In this document: piece after piece, positions 25,783 to 34,560 of the stretch | How positions within the stretch are numbered: position 1 is the stretch's first letter | Layout of the letters: every line of letters begins with the position of its first letter | From: Pseudohongiella sp. | Lineage (GTDB): Bacteria > Pseudomonadota > Gammaproteobacteria > Pseudomonadales > Pseudohongiellaceae | Assembly (NCBI RefSeq): GCF_011050365.1 | Contig: NZ_DRFV01000011.1 | Span: 101,785 to 165,784, forward strand | Reading direction: 5' to 3' | Length of the DNA: 64,000 nt | Made by a program: the position numbers and the translations under genes | The notes under the pieces: model-generated | The model's input: the letters and a program-made list of their open reading frames with translations, nothing else | Told to the model about the DNA's origin: nothing | Database searches by the model: none

Positions 25783-26637
25783 ATGGCACATAAGACACTG
25801 GCGATAATTGCGGTTCTATCCCTGATCGGGGTTCTGTTTCTGGTCTATCTGGGGATGACCTTTGAGCCCCCTGAAGCCACCCGGACGGTCGAGATCGAGC
25901 GTCCGGTGCCGCGTCCTGTCACGCCGGTGACAACGCCCGCTCCGGTCGACCCGGTCGACGCCGAGCCCATCGCCGTTCAGGAAGTGGAGCCAGTTCCGGA
26001 GCCGGCAGTATCGGAGCCTGAGCCTGAACAGCCCGATGTCGAGCCATTGCCCCCACTGAATGACAGCGACAGCGCGGTGATAGCCCGGCTGGCCAGTGTG
26101 GAAATGGGCGCCAGTCTGTTACGACTGCTGACGCCGGATGACATCATACGCAAATTTGTTGTCTTCACCTATAACGCATCCCAGGGCGAACTGCCGCAGG
26201 TTGACTATCCACTGCGCGGTGTTGAAGGTGATCTGGTGGTGACAGAAATCGACACCAACCTTTACCAGATGCAGCCGGCAACGCATCGCCGATTTGATAC
26301 TCTGATTGATACCCTGGTGGCGCTGGAGCCCGGGCAGGCGATGTCGGTTTACCGCGCGTTGCGCCCTCTGTTTCAGGAAGCCTACGCCGAACTGGGCCTG
26401 GGTAGCGAAAATTTCGATGAAGTGCTGGTACGTGCCATCGATCAGGTCATGGCGGCAGATACTGCCAGCGGCCCCTTTCAATTGATCAAGCCCTCGGTGA
26501 TGTATCTGTATGCGGAAGGTCGCATCGAAGATATGTCGCCGGTGGAAAAACAGCTTCTGCGTCTCGGCCCGGAAAACACCGAAAAACTCAAAGGCCGCCT
26601 GCCTGCTTATCGGGAGCGACTGCAGGCCGGACTGTAA
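25783..26637 (+). CDS. DUF3014 family membrane-anchored protein
   Basis: 284 residues: one N-terminal transmembrane helix, a Pro/Glu/Val-rich spacer of about 60 residues (residues ~25-85, likely crossing the periplasm), and a conserved C-terminal domain with LLRLLTPDDIIRKFVVFTYN and LRPLFQEAYAELGL. These match DUF3014 of gammaproteobacteria. Function is not known. It ends six bases before recQ. Confidence 0.82.
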   Translation: MAHKTLAIIAVLSLIGVLFLVYLGMTFEPPEATRTVEIERPVPRPVTPVTTPAPVDPVDAEPIAVQEVEPVPEPAVSEPEPEQPDVEPLPPLNDSDSAVIARLASVEMGASLLRLLTPDDIIRKFVVFTYNASQGELPQVDYPLRGVEGDLVVTEIDTNLYQMQPATHRRFDTLIDTLVALEPGQAMSVYRALRPLFQEAYAELGLGSENFDEVLVRAIDQVMAADTASGPFQLIKPSVMYLYAEGRIEDMSPVEKQLLRLGPENTEKLKGRLPAYRERLQAGL

Positions 26638-26643
26638 CAAACC

Positions 26644-28464
26644 ATGTCGACACAATCTTCTGCGCTGACTGTCCTGCAGTCGGTTTTCGGGTATGACCAA
26701 TTCCGTGGTGCCCAGACTGAAATCATTGATGAAGTGCTCGCTGGTCGCAACGCCCTGGTGTTGATGCCGACCGGGGGTGGTAAATCCCTGTGTTATCAGA
26801 TTCCCTCCATCATCCGCCCGGGTGTCGGCGTGATTATCTCGCCTCTGATTGCCTTGATGCAGGATCAGGTGGACGCACTGCAGCAGCTTGGTGTGCGGGC
26901 AGGTTTTATCAATTCCTCATTGTCGTCTGAAGATTACGGTCAGGTCATGCGCGCCTTGCGGCAGGGTGAGCTGGATTTGTTGTACCTGGCGCCTGAGCGT
27001 CTGAATCAGCCCGGTACGCTGGACATGCTGGAAGGCCTGTCAATCGCGCTGTTTGCCATCGATGAAGCGCACTGTGTTTCCCAGTGGGGACATGATTTCC
27101 GTGCCGACTATTTGCAGTTATCCGTTTTGCAGCAGCGTTTTCCGCAAACGCCCCGGATAGCACTGACGGCCACCGCCGATGCCGCGACCCGCACGGAGAT
27201 CATTGAGCGTCTTGGGCTGCAGGATGCGCGGCAATTTGTTACCGGTTTCGACCGGCCCAATATCCAGTATCGCATCACCCAGAAGCGGAACCCCCGTCAG
27301 CAGTTGCTGCAGTTTCTGCGTCAGGAGCACAGTGGTGATGCCGGAATCATCTATTGTCTGTCACGACGCAAGACCGAAGAGACCGCACTGTGGTTGCAAC
27401 AGCAGGGCTTTACCGCGTTGCCATACCATGCGGGCCTGAGCGCGGCCCAGCGGCTTGAGCACCAGCAGCGTTTTCTGCGTGAAGACGGTGTCATTGTAGT
27501 GGCTACCATTGCCTTCGGCATGGGCATCGACAAGCCCGATGTACGGTTCATTGTGCATCTGGATCTGCCCAAAAGTATCGAATCCTATTACCAGGAAACG
27601 GGCCGGGCCGGACGCGATGGGGAACCTGCGACCGCCTGGATGGTCTATGGATTACAGGATGTGATCAAGTTGCGCCAGATGATGGACGGCTCGCAGGGCA
27701 ATGAGCAGTTCAAGCGTCTGGAGCGTGTGCGTCTGGACGCCATGTTGGGGCTGTGCGAGATCACCAGCTGTCGTCGCCAGGCACTGCGCGAATACTTTGG
27801 TGAGCAGGCGCCCGATAGTTGCGGTAACTGTGATGCCTGCCTGAACCCGGCACCGACCTGGGATGGCACCGAAGCGGCGCAAAAGGCCCTGTCCTGTGTT
27901 TACCGTACCGGTCAGCGCTTTGGTGTGGCATACCAGATCGAAATACTGAGTGGTATTGAAAGTGAGCGGGTTTTGCACAATGGACATCACCGTGTCACGA
28001 CCTTCGGGGTAGGCTCTGACATTGACAAGGCCCAGTGGCAGTCGGTGTACCGGCAACTGGTCGCGCGCGGGTATCTTGGCGTGGATCATGCCAGTTACGG
28101 CGGCCTGTTTCTCACCGAACGTGCGCGCCCGGTGCTGCGAGGTGAGGAAACAGTGCTGTTGCGTATTGATGTACAGGAGGTCTCCACCCGCGCCGGTCGC
28201 GGCAAACGTCACGACCAGAACATGTTGCCGGAAGACAGGCCATTGTGGGAGGCCCTGCGCCAGTGCCGAAAACGCCTGGCAGAAGAATTTGACGTACCGC
28301 CCTATGTGATCTTTCACGATGCGACATTGCTGGACATGGTTCAGCTACGTCCTCTTAACGGCCAGCAGTTGTTGGCTGTTAACGGGGTCGGACAAGGCAA
28401 GCTGGACAAGTATGGTGATGCATTTTTGCGCATTATCAATGAGCACGAGTTGGATCTGGTGTAG
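26644..28464 (+). CDS. recQ: ATP-dependent DNA helicase RecQ
   Basis: 606 residues, close to E. coli RecQ (~609). 3'-5' helicase used in recombination and fork repair. Motif [26 protein letters not shown] for motif II and the aromatic-rich loop, [16 protein letters not shown] and [10 protein letters not shown] for motifs V-VI, four zinc cysteines from CEITSCRRQ through CGNCDAC, the RQC region, and a C-terminal HRDC domain ([15 protein letters not shown] ... [12 protein letters not shown]). All domains are intact. Confidence 0.97.
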   Translation: MSTQSSALTVLQSVFGYDQFRGAQTEIIDEVLAGRNALVLMPTGGGKSLCYQIPSIIRPGVGVIISPLIALMQDQVDALQQLGVRAGFINSSLSSEDYGQVMRALRQGELDLLYLAPERLNQPGTLDMLEGLSIALFAIDEAHCVSQWGHDFRADYLQLSVLQQRFPQTPRIALTATADAATRTEIIERLGLQDARQFVTGFDRPNIQYRITQKRNPRQQLLQFLRQEHSGDAGIIYCLSRRKTEETALWLQQQGFTALPYHAGLSAAQRLEHQQRFLREDGVIVVATIAFGMGIDKPDVRFIVHLDLPKSIESYYQETGRAGRDGEPATAWMVYGLQDVIKLRQMMDGSQGNEQFKRLERVRLDAMLGLCEITSCRRQALREYFGEQAPDSCGNCDACLNPAPTWDGTEAAQKALSCVYRTGQRFGVAYQIEILSGIESERVLHNGHHRVTTFGVGSDIDKAQWQSVYRQLVARGYLGVDHASYGGLFLTERARPVLRGEETVLLRIDVQEVSTRAGRGKRHDQNMLPEDRPLWEALRQCRKRLAEEFDVPPYVIFHDATLLDMVQLRPLNGQQLLAVNGVGQGKLDKYGDAFLRIINEHELDLV

Positions 28465-28539
28465 AATGCGCGCGCTTTTAGGTAATGACACCATGTAGCG
28501 CCGGATTTACGTTCCGGAGACAGCTCAGGAGAAAACGAT

Positions 28540-29535
28540 ATGCCAGAGATTCAATCAGATCCGATTGTGGTGGCGGCAATGTACCGCTTTGTGCGGGCGC
28601 CGGACTTTGCCGGGCTGCGCGGGCCGTTGCACCGCGTCATGCTGGATAACCAGGTCAAAGGCACATTGCTGCTGGCGCGTGAAGGTATCAACGGCACCAT
28701 CGCCGGTTCGCGTCAGGGCATAGATGCTGTGTTGGCATGGTTGCGCACGGAAGAGCGTTTCGGCGCCGTCGAAGTCAAGGAATCCTACACTGACGAAAAT
28801 CCGTTCTATCGCACCAAAGTCAAACTCAAAAACGAGATTGTCACCATGGGCGTGGATGATATTGACCCTTGTCATATTGTTGGCACCTATGTGCCCGCCA
28901 AAGACTGGAATGCACTGATCGCGGATCCCGAAGTGCTGGTCATCGACACCCGCAACCATTATGAATACGAAATAGGGACCTTTGAACACGCCGTTAACCC
29001 GGACACTGAGGCCTTCCGTGAATTCCCCGAATTTGTCGAGCGCACTCTGGATCCGGCCAAACACAAAAAGGTCGCCATGTTTTGCACCGGCGGTATTCGC
29101 TGCGAAAAATCCACTGCCTTTCTGAAGCAGCAGGGTTTTGACGAGGTGTACCACCTGCAGGGTGGCATTCTCAAGTATCTGGAAGAAGTGCCGGAGGAAG
29201 AGTCCCTGTGGCACGGTGAGTGTTTTGTGTTCGACAACCGCGTCACCGTCAACCACCAGCTTGAGCGCGGTTCCTACGACCAGTGCCATGCCTGCCGTAT
29301 GCCGATCACCGAAGACGAAAAGCGTTCAGAGTTCTTCCGCCCCGGGGTCAGTTGCCCGCATTGCCACGATCGCCACAGTCAGGATCAGATCCAACGCTAC
29401 GCCGAGCGCGAGCGGCAGATGCAGCTGGCGCGAGAGCGCGGAGAAAGCCATATCGGCGAGCCGATGTCGGTGATCATTCGGCGTCGCCGGCAGGAGAAGA
29501 TTGCTGCCAAGGAAGAGCAGCGCAGGGCCGGTTAG
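28540..29535 (+). CDS. trhO: tRNA uridine(34) hydroxylase TrhO (rhodanese-like, YceA)
   Basis: 331 residues. An N-terminal acylphosphatase-like domain ([25 protein letters not shown]) is followed by a rhodanese domain with [18 protein letters not shown] and the active cysteine in [17 protein letters not shown], then a cysteine-rich tail (CHACRMP ... CPHCHDR). The family makes 5-hydroxyuridine at position 34 of tRNAs. A basic, Arg/Glu-rich C-terminus follows. AGGAG precedes the ATG. Confidence 0.94.
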   Translation: MPEIQSDPIVVAAMYRFVRAPDFAGLRGPLHRVMLDNQVKGTLLLAREGINGTIAGSRQGIDAVLAWLRTEERFGAVEVKESYTDENPFYRTKVKLKNEIVTMGVDDIDPCHIVGTYVPAKDWNALIADPEVLVIDTRNHYEYEIGTFEHAVNPDTEAFREFPEFVERTLDPAKHKKVAMFCTGGIRCEKSTAFLKQQGFDEVYHLQGGILKYLEEVPEEESLWHGECFVFDNRVTVNHQLERGSYDQCHACRMPITEDEKRSEFFRPGVSCPHCHDRHSQDQIQRYAERERQMQLARERGESHIGEPMSVIIRRRRQEKIAAKEEQRRAG

Positions 29536-29747
29536 TCCCGCAGCCACTCAAACCTTGCGACGGTGCGTCCATCGACAGTGACCTGCTCAGTGAACATGCT
29601 CAGCGGACGCACCCACAGCCCACGCTCGCCGTACTGAGGCCGGTATACAACCAGCAACTCTTCAGTTTCGCTATGACGGGCAGCGCCGATGACGTCGTAT
29701 AGCGGGCCCTTGTAGTGGCGATAAACACCCGGTTTTATCTCATTCAT
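29532..29747 (-). CDS. DUF1653 family protein
   Basis: 71 residues. The DUF1653 core is complete: [46 protein letters not shown], and FEWL near the end. A small beta-rich domain of unknown function. The ATG at 29747 begins right at the domain; longer upstream frame is not conserved-looking. It overlaps the trhO stop by four bases. Confidence 0.85.
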   Translation of the reverse strand: MNEIKPGVYRHYKGPLYDVIGAARHSETEELLVVYRPQYGERGLWVRPLSMFTEQVTVDGRTVARFEWLRD

Positions 29748-29838
29748 GACTGACTTCCCATCTTGGGCATAGTGAAATTGTGCGTAGTCTATTACACTCG
29801 CGGTTGGAATCAACACAGCTATGAAGGGAGGCATGCCT

Positions 29839-30189
29839 ATGCGTGCACAAATACGTGTACCGGTGCGTGCACAACGAATGGTGACAGTCGCAGCTATATG
29901 CCTGATGACGGTTGCCTGTGCCAGCAACAGGGAACCGTCCAAGCAGGTGCTCATCCAGGGTGCCTGGCAGGCCGAGTTCGAAGGCCAGGCGATGACGCTG
30001 GAGTACAGTGTGGCAGAGGTCACCGTGCGTGAGTTTGGCATCAGTTTCCCCTATGAATGGGAAGATGACGATCATATCCGTCTGAATGCCATGGGCCAGG
30101 AAGTGGTCAGCCATGTTGAGTTTGAGGGTACGGATATCATGCGGCAGACCACGGAGGGTGATACGCAGGAGATGCGCCGGGTGCCTTGA
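29839..30189 (+). CDS. Putative small lipoprotein
   Basis: About 116 residues. A basic start and hydrophobic segment lead to LMTVACAS, an acceptable lipobox with the cysteine near residue 29. The mature part is a small, acidic beta-rich domain with WQAEFEGQAMTLEYSV. AAGGGAGG ends seven bases before the ATG at 29839, which decides that start over ATGs at 29821 and 29833. Family not recognised. Confidence 0.65.
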   Translation: MRAQIRVPVRAQRMVTVAAICLMTVACASNREPSKQVLIQGAWQAEFEGQAMTLEYSVAEVTVREFGISFPYEWEDDDHIRLNAMGQEVVSHVEFEGTDIMRQTTEGDTQEMRRVP

Positions 30190-30236
30190 GCACAGATACC
30201 TGAACAGACAGTGCGTCAGGGCGCGGAGTCCGGAAA

Positions 30237-30266
30237 CAAAAAAGTCGCCAGTTGGCGACTTTTTTG
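30237..30266. terminator. Bidirectional intrinsic terminator
   Basis: CAAAAAAGTCGCC pairs with GGCGACTTTTTTG around a four-base loop, giving a T run in either direction. It separates the lipoprotein gene from the converging repeat-protein gene. Confidence 0.88.
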
Positions 30267-30290
30267 TTGGTCAGCATTATCAGTTTAATG

Positions 30291-31544
30291 TCACGCTGCC
30301 GGGCCCGGATCCTGTGGGCCGATTTCACAAAGTTCTACCTGGGTGCGCAGGGTAAAGGTACCGTCCGGCGTGGTGATGCTGGCAGGCTGGAACGATAACA
30401 CTCCTTGCTTGAATTCGCCTTCAGCTGGCGCGTCAGCCCGGTACATGCCCAGTGACAGGTCGTCGACCCCACTTCGCAACACCGAAATATCCGCAAATGT
30501 CAGCGTGATATCCCGCGAGGTGTCGACAATTGCCACTGATGCAGCTGTAACTCCGGGGCCGCCCCGGCCGGATGTGGTTACCGAGAACGTGGTGGTTACA
30601 CCGTCAATTACTGTCAGTGTCACATTGCCGCCCGCTGTCGAAGAGAAACTGGAGCTGACTTCGGCAAGCTCGCACACCTGCGGCTCGGGCTCCGGCTCAG
30701 GGTCTTCGCACGTTGGCACGATACCAAAGTAGGTGGCCCAGCTGCCGCGCTTGGTGAAACGTGTCTCGCCGGCCCAGGCTGATTCATGCTGCCCGTCTTT
30801 GGCAACTTCCCCGTGCGCGGCTACCAGTAGTGCGTAGTCATCGGTGCACAGCAGATCGGCATTCACGTTCAGCGATGTCACCGGAATCTCGAAGGTGTAC
30901 ATGTCTACGTCATTGACGTCTGCGTTGAACGGGAACTGACCAGGAATAGGCTTGCCTTTTCGTGTGGTCGGGACATTTGCCAGGGTGTCGCCAACCCACA
31001 GGTGCGGGTTGGTCAGCGTCCAGCCGCCTTCCATGATGTAGTCAACAAACACGGTATCGCCGCTGATGGTCAGGCAGACACTGCCCGCCACGGTGTGTTG
31101 TCCGGCATGGAAGACTGCGCAGTTACCTTCAATAATCGGGTTTACCGGCTCGTGTGAGTCATCGCCTTTGTCAGATTTACCCGATTTGCCGGACTTGTCT
31201 GATTTGCCCCACTTACCAGATTTGCCTGATTTGTCTGATTTGTCCGACTTGTCAGATTTGCCCCACTTACCGGACTTGTCAGATTTGTCTGATTTATTCG
31301 ATTTGCCCCACTTACCGGACTTGTCAGATTTGTCTGATTTATTCGATTTGCCCCACTTGCCTGATTTATCTGATTTATCAGATTTGTCAGATTTGCCTTC
31401 ATGCTGGTTGCTGGACGAGTGAGAGCTCCAGCTGCCCCAGCTGCCCCAGCCGTTGCTGCCGGCATAAACCACTGATGTGCTGACCAGCACAAGACTGATC
31501 ACGGCAAGCAGTGCTGCGAGTTTGGCGATAAATGAATTACGCAT
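30291..31544 (-). CDS. Secreted protein with Ser-Asp-Lys / Gly-Lys-Trp repeats
   Basis: 417 residues. Signal peptide ends near VVYAGS. Then a Trp/Ser/Gly patch, about 80 residues made of SDK, SGK and KWGK units (DNA 31164-31401), a domain with NCAVFHAGQHTVAGSVCLTI and NPHLWVGDTLANVP ending at ESAWAGETRFTKRGSWATYF, a Pro-Glu hinge, and a C-terminal beta-rich domain of about 125 residues. The ATG at 31544 has AAAGGA eight bases upstream. The repeats are nearly charge-balanced and may form a flexible surface stalk; the role is unknown. Confidence 0.8.
   Translation of the reverse strand: MRNSFIAKLAALLAVISLVLVSTSVVYAGSNGWGSWGSWSSHSSSNQHEGKSDKSDKSDKSGKWGKSNKSDKSDKSGKWGKSNKSDKSDKSGKWGKSDKSDKSDKSGKSGKWGKSDKSGKSGKSDKGDDSHEPVNPIIEGNCAVFHAGQHTVAGSVCLTISGDTVFVDYIMEGGWTLTNPHLWVGDTLANVPTTRKGKPIPGQFPFNADVNDVDMYTFEIPVTSLNVNADLLCTDDYALLVAAHGEVAKDGQHESAWAGETRFTKRGSWATYFGIVPTCEDPEPEPEPQVCELAEVSSSFSSTAGGNVTLTVIDGVTTTFSVTTSGRGGPGVTAASVAIVDTSRDITLTFADISVLRSGVDDLSLGMYRADAPAEGEFKQGVLSFQPASITTPDGTFTLRTQVELCEIGPQDPGPAA
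31164..31401 (-). repeat. In-frame repeat tract with two identical 45-base units
   Basis: Two exact 45-base copies, 31261-31305 and 31306-31350, sit inside a longer array of 9-base SDK/SGK units and 54-base variants. All are multiples of three within the secreted protein gene. Confidence 0.85.
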
Positions 31545-31878
31545 GTTGGTGTCCTTTCTTTTTTGCAGTCTTATCCCCGGAACATGAGCTCGGTCCCGGC
31601 GCGAGAATACAGGCTGCCAGGGCGGCTTAGACAGCCTTGGCAATTTTGATGATTACATTTTACTCCTGCGGACGCGTATATCTACCCTCTTATTGGGTAA
31701 ACAGGGGTAAAAAGTGGGACAAAAACGATATCAAGGCCGGGTTTCGGCTGTTTTGGTCTGGCAATAAACAGAATCTGAACCTGTTCAATTTCGCCGGCTG
31801 TATCTATCGACTCATGGCGCACGGCTGGGGTATGCTTGCCGTTTGGTGATTTTGACCCTACAGACAGACGGCAGACAC
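31545..31878. other. Divergent intergenic region, no gene
   Basis: 334 bases between the repeat protein and the Opp operon. The middle (31645-31780) is A/T-rich relative to its surroundings. A short open frame here lacks a ribosome site and resembles nothing I know. Promoters for both flanking units must lie here, but I cannot place a convincing -35/-10 pair. Confidence 0.5.
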
Positions 31879-33597
31879 ATGAAGCAAGAGGATCCCAAAG
31901 ACTTTGCCCAGGCCCCGGGCGACAGGCTGACCCGCGCCGCTGGCAAGCAGCTTGCTATTTATGCTTTGGCTGCCGTGGCCGTGCTGGTGGCGGTGATGTT
32001 TGTGCTCAATGCCCTGGCCGGGTTGACCAGCAGTGCCGCAGGCATGTCGCGCATGGCCGTTGATGTGGAAAACAATATCATCACCACATATCTGCGCGAC
32101 GAGCCACCGCAGATGAACAGTATGCTTGCTTCCGATGCGGTCAGTGGCATGGTGCTGGCCCACGTCATGGAGGGCCTGCTGCGATACGGGCCGGATGATG
32201 AGCTGGTCGGTGGCGTGGCCGAGCGCTGGCAGCAGGAAGGTAACACAGTGACGTTCTGGCTGCGTGATGACGCTCGCTGGAGCAATGGCGAGCCGGTGAC
32301 GGCACACGATTTCGAGTTTGCCTGGAAGAATGTGCTGGACCCGGCCGTGGGCTCCCAGTATGCCTTTATTCTGTACCCGATTCTCAATGCGGAACAGGCC
32401 AACAACGGCGAGGTCCCCGTGTCCGAGGTCGGTGTTGACGCGGTGGACGATCGTACCCTGGTCGTCACGCTGCAAACCCCGATTGCCTACTTTGAGCGCA
32501 TGGTGGCGTATCACACCTACCTGCCCGTCAACGAAGAGTTCCATCGCCAGACCAATGGCCGTTACGGTGCCGACGCCGATGAGATGCTCTACAACGGCCC
32601 GTTCATGATGACCAGCTGGGTCCACGGCGCCAGTATGCAGCTGGAGAAAAACCCGTACTATTGGGATGCTGAGCGCATCAGGCTGGACGGGATCAACTAT
32701 GCGCACATGACGTCGGACGCCAGCACGCTGCTGAATCTGTTCAAGGATGATCAGATTGTGATTGCGGATCTGGGCGCGGAGATGCTGGAAGAGGCCATGC
32801 TGCAGGGCTGGACACTCAATCAGTTCATGGAGGGCACGGTTTTTTACACCGACTTCAATCATCGCCCTGAACGCCTGACGTCAAACCTGAACCTGCGCAA
32901 AGCCATGGCGCTGGTGCATGACGCCGGGGAACTGGTCAATCGGGTTATCAAGTTGCCGGGTTATCTGCCGGGGAAAAGTCTGTTTCCGGTATGGTTGCCC
33001 GGTGCTGAAGAAACGTTTCGTGAGGAATATCCCGCGCAGGAATACCGGCGCGACATAACAAAAGCAAAAGAATACCTGCAGGCCGCGCTGGATGAGCTTG
33101 GACTGGATCGCCTGCCGCCCCTTGTGCTGCTAACCGGCGACACGCCTGTCTCGCGGATTCAGGCGGAGTACTATCAGGAGGTTTTCAAGCGGAACCTGGA
33201 TATCGATCTGGTGATTGATGCGCAGATTTTCCGGCAGCGTCTGGAAAAGATGACCGCCGGCGATTTTGATCTGGTCGCTTCGGGCTGGGGGCCGGACTAC
33301 AATGACCCGCTGACCTTCGGCGATCTGTTTGCCTCCTGGAACCTGAATAATCGCGGGCGTTACAGCAATCCGGCGCTTGATGCCCAGGTGCGCATTGCGC
33401 AAAGTTCACTGGATATGGAAGAGCGCATGCGTGCGTTTGGCGAAATCCAGCGGATCATTCATGACGATGTGATTATGCTGCCCGACTACGAACGCGGTTA
33501 TGTGTATGTGACCCACCCGCAGGTCCGGGGTATTCGCCGCCATGTCATCGGCGCCGAGACCGATTTCACCAACGCGTGGATAGACGCAGGAGAATAG
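31879..33597 (+). CDS. Peptide ABC transporter substrate-binding protein (membrane-anchored)
   Basis: 572 residues, SBP family 5 (OppA/DppA type). Domain features: YLRDEPPQMNSMLASDAVSG, WLRDDARWSNGEPVTAHDFEFAWKN, and LVASGWGPDYNDPLTFGDLF. Instead of a cleavable signal or lipobox, the N-terminus has about 27 hydrophilic residues and then a long helix (LAIYALAAVAVLVAVMFVL), suggesting a permanent inner-membrane anchor. First gene of a five-gene importer operon; substrate presumed oligopeptide. Confidence 0.92.
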   Translation: MKQEDPKDFAQAPGDRLTRAAGKQLAIYALAAVAVLVAVMFVLNALAGLTSSAAGMSRMAVDVENNIITTYLRDEPPQMNSMLASDAVSGMVLAHVMEGLLRYGPDDELVGGVAERWQQEGNTVTFWLRDDARWSNGEPVTAHDFEFAWKNVLDPAVGSQYAFILYPILNAEQANNGEVPVSEVGVDAVDDRTLVVTLQTPIAYFERMVAYHTYLPVNEEFHRQTNGRYGADADEMLYNGPFMMTSWVHGASMQLEKNPYYWDAERIRLDGINYAHMTSDASTLLNLFKDDQIVIADLGAEMLEEAMLQGWTLNQFMEGTVFYTDFNHRPERLTSNLNLRKAMALVHDAGELVNRVIKLPGYLPGKSLFPVWLPGAEETFREEYPAQEYRRDITKAKEYLQAALDELGLDRLPPLVLLTGDTPVSRIQAEYYQEVFKRNLDIDLVIDAQIFRQRLEKMTAGDFDLVASGWGPDYNDPLTFGDLFASWNLNNRGRYSNPALDAQVRIAQSSLDMEERMRAFGEIQRIIHDDVIMLPDYERGYVYVTHPQVRGIRRHVIGAETDFTNAWIDAGE

Positions 33598-33603
33598 CAG
33601 CAA

Positions 33604-34536
33604 ATGTGGTGGTATACCCTAAAACGTCTATTTCAGGGCGTGATAACAGTCTGGTTCATTGCCACCGCTACCTTTATTGGCATGCACAATGTGCCGGGTG
33701 ATCCTCTGTCGGGGGACCGGGCAACCAACGCTACCATCCGTGCCAATCTTGAGGCCCGTTACGGCCTGGACCGGCCGGTAACCGAGCAGTACTTTATTTA
33801 TATGCGCAATATGCTGCGCGGGGATTTTGGTATCTCTTACACGCAGCAGAACCGTGAAGTGAATGACATCATTCGCGAGCACTTCCCTGTCTCCGCTACG
33901 CTGGGGATACTGGCCGTTCTATTTGCCGCCATGGGCGGCATCCTGTTTGGCGCATTGACGGCGCTGTTTCGCAACCGGCTGCCTGATTACATCATCATGT
34001 TTCTGGTCATTCTGGGTATCTCGGTGCCCAGTTTTGTGTTCGCTGCACTCAGTCAACTGTCGCTGGTGAACATGAACAACGTGCTGGGCTTTTCCATACT
34101 GCCGGTTGCGGGTTGGGGCACGGTATCGCATATGTTATTGCCGGCGCTGGTGCTGGGACTGGGCACCATGGCCTACATGACGCGCCTGATGCGCTCCTCC
34201 ATGCTGGAAGTGATGAGCTCCGATTACATCCGCACCGCCAGGGCCAAAGGCCTGTCCCCCACCCGAATTTTTTCCCGCCACCAGCTTCGCAACGCCGTCC
34301 TGCCGGTCATTACCGTGCTCGGGCCGGCGATTGCGGCCATTACCACCGGCGGTTTTGTGGTCGAACTGGTGTTCGCGATCCCCGGCCTGGGGCGTTACTT
34401 TGTGCAGGCAGTTCAGCAGCTCGACTATACCGTCATCATGGGGACAACGGTTTTCTACGGTGCCTTTCTGGTCTTCATGGTGATACTGGTTGACCTGGTG
34501 TACGGCTGGATCGATCCACGAGTCAGGTTGCAGTGA
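33604..34536 (+). CDS. Peptide ABC transporter permease, OppB-like
   Basis: 310 residues, six transmembrane helices. The binding-protein-dependent permease signature is near YIRTARAKGLSPTRIFSRHQLRNA, where the ATPase docks; the N-terminal WWYTLKRLFQGVITVWFI and GDPLSGDRA are standard OppB/DppB. It starts six bases after the binding-protein stop. Confidence 0.94.
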   Translation: MWWYTLKRLFQGVITVWFIATATFIGMHNVPGDPLSGDRATNATIRANLEARYGLDRPVTEQYFIYMRNMLRGDFGISYTQQNREVNDIIREHFPVSATLGILAVLFAAMGGILFGALTALFRNRLPDYIIMFLVILGISVPSFVFAALSQLSLVNMNNVLGFSILPVAGWGTVSHMLLPALVLGLGTMAYMTRLMRSSMLEVMSSDYIRTARAKGLSPTRIFSRHQLRNAVLPVITVLGPAIAAITTGGFVVELVFAIPGLGRYFVQAVQQLDYTVIMGTTVFYGAFLVFMVILVDLVYGWIDPRVRLQ

Positions 34537-34560
34537 TGCGAAAACAGGATAACAGTCAGC

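Noticed and set aside
31164..31401. Regular short repeats that could be mistaken for a CRISPR array
   Set aside because: Repeats are contiguous, in frame, multiples of nine bases, and lack unique spacers; they encode the SDK/KWGK stalk.
31637..31849. Possible 70-residue gene in the Opp upstream region
   Set aside because: No ribosome site, composition rich in Trp/Tyr/Lys unlike its neighbours, and no family resemblance.
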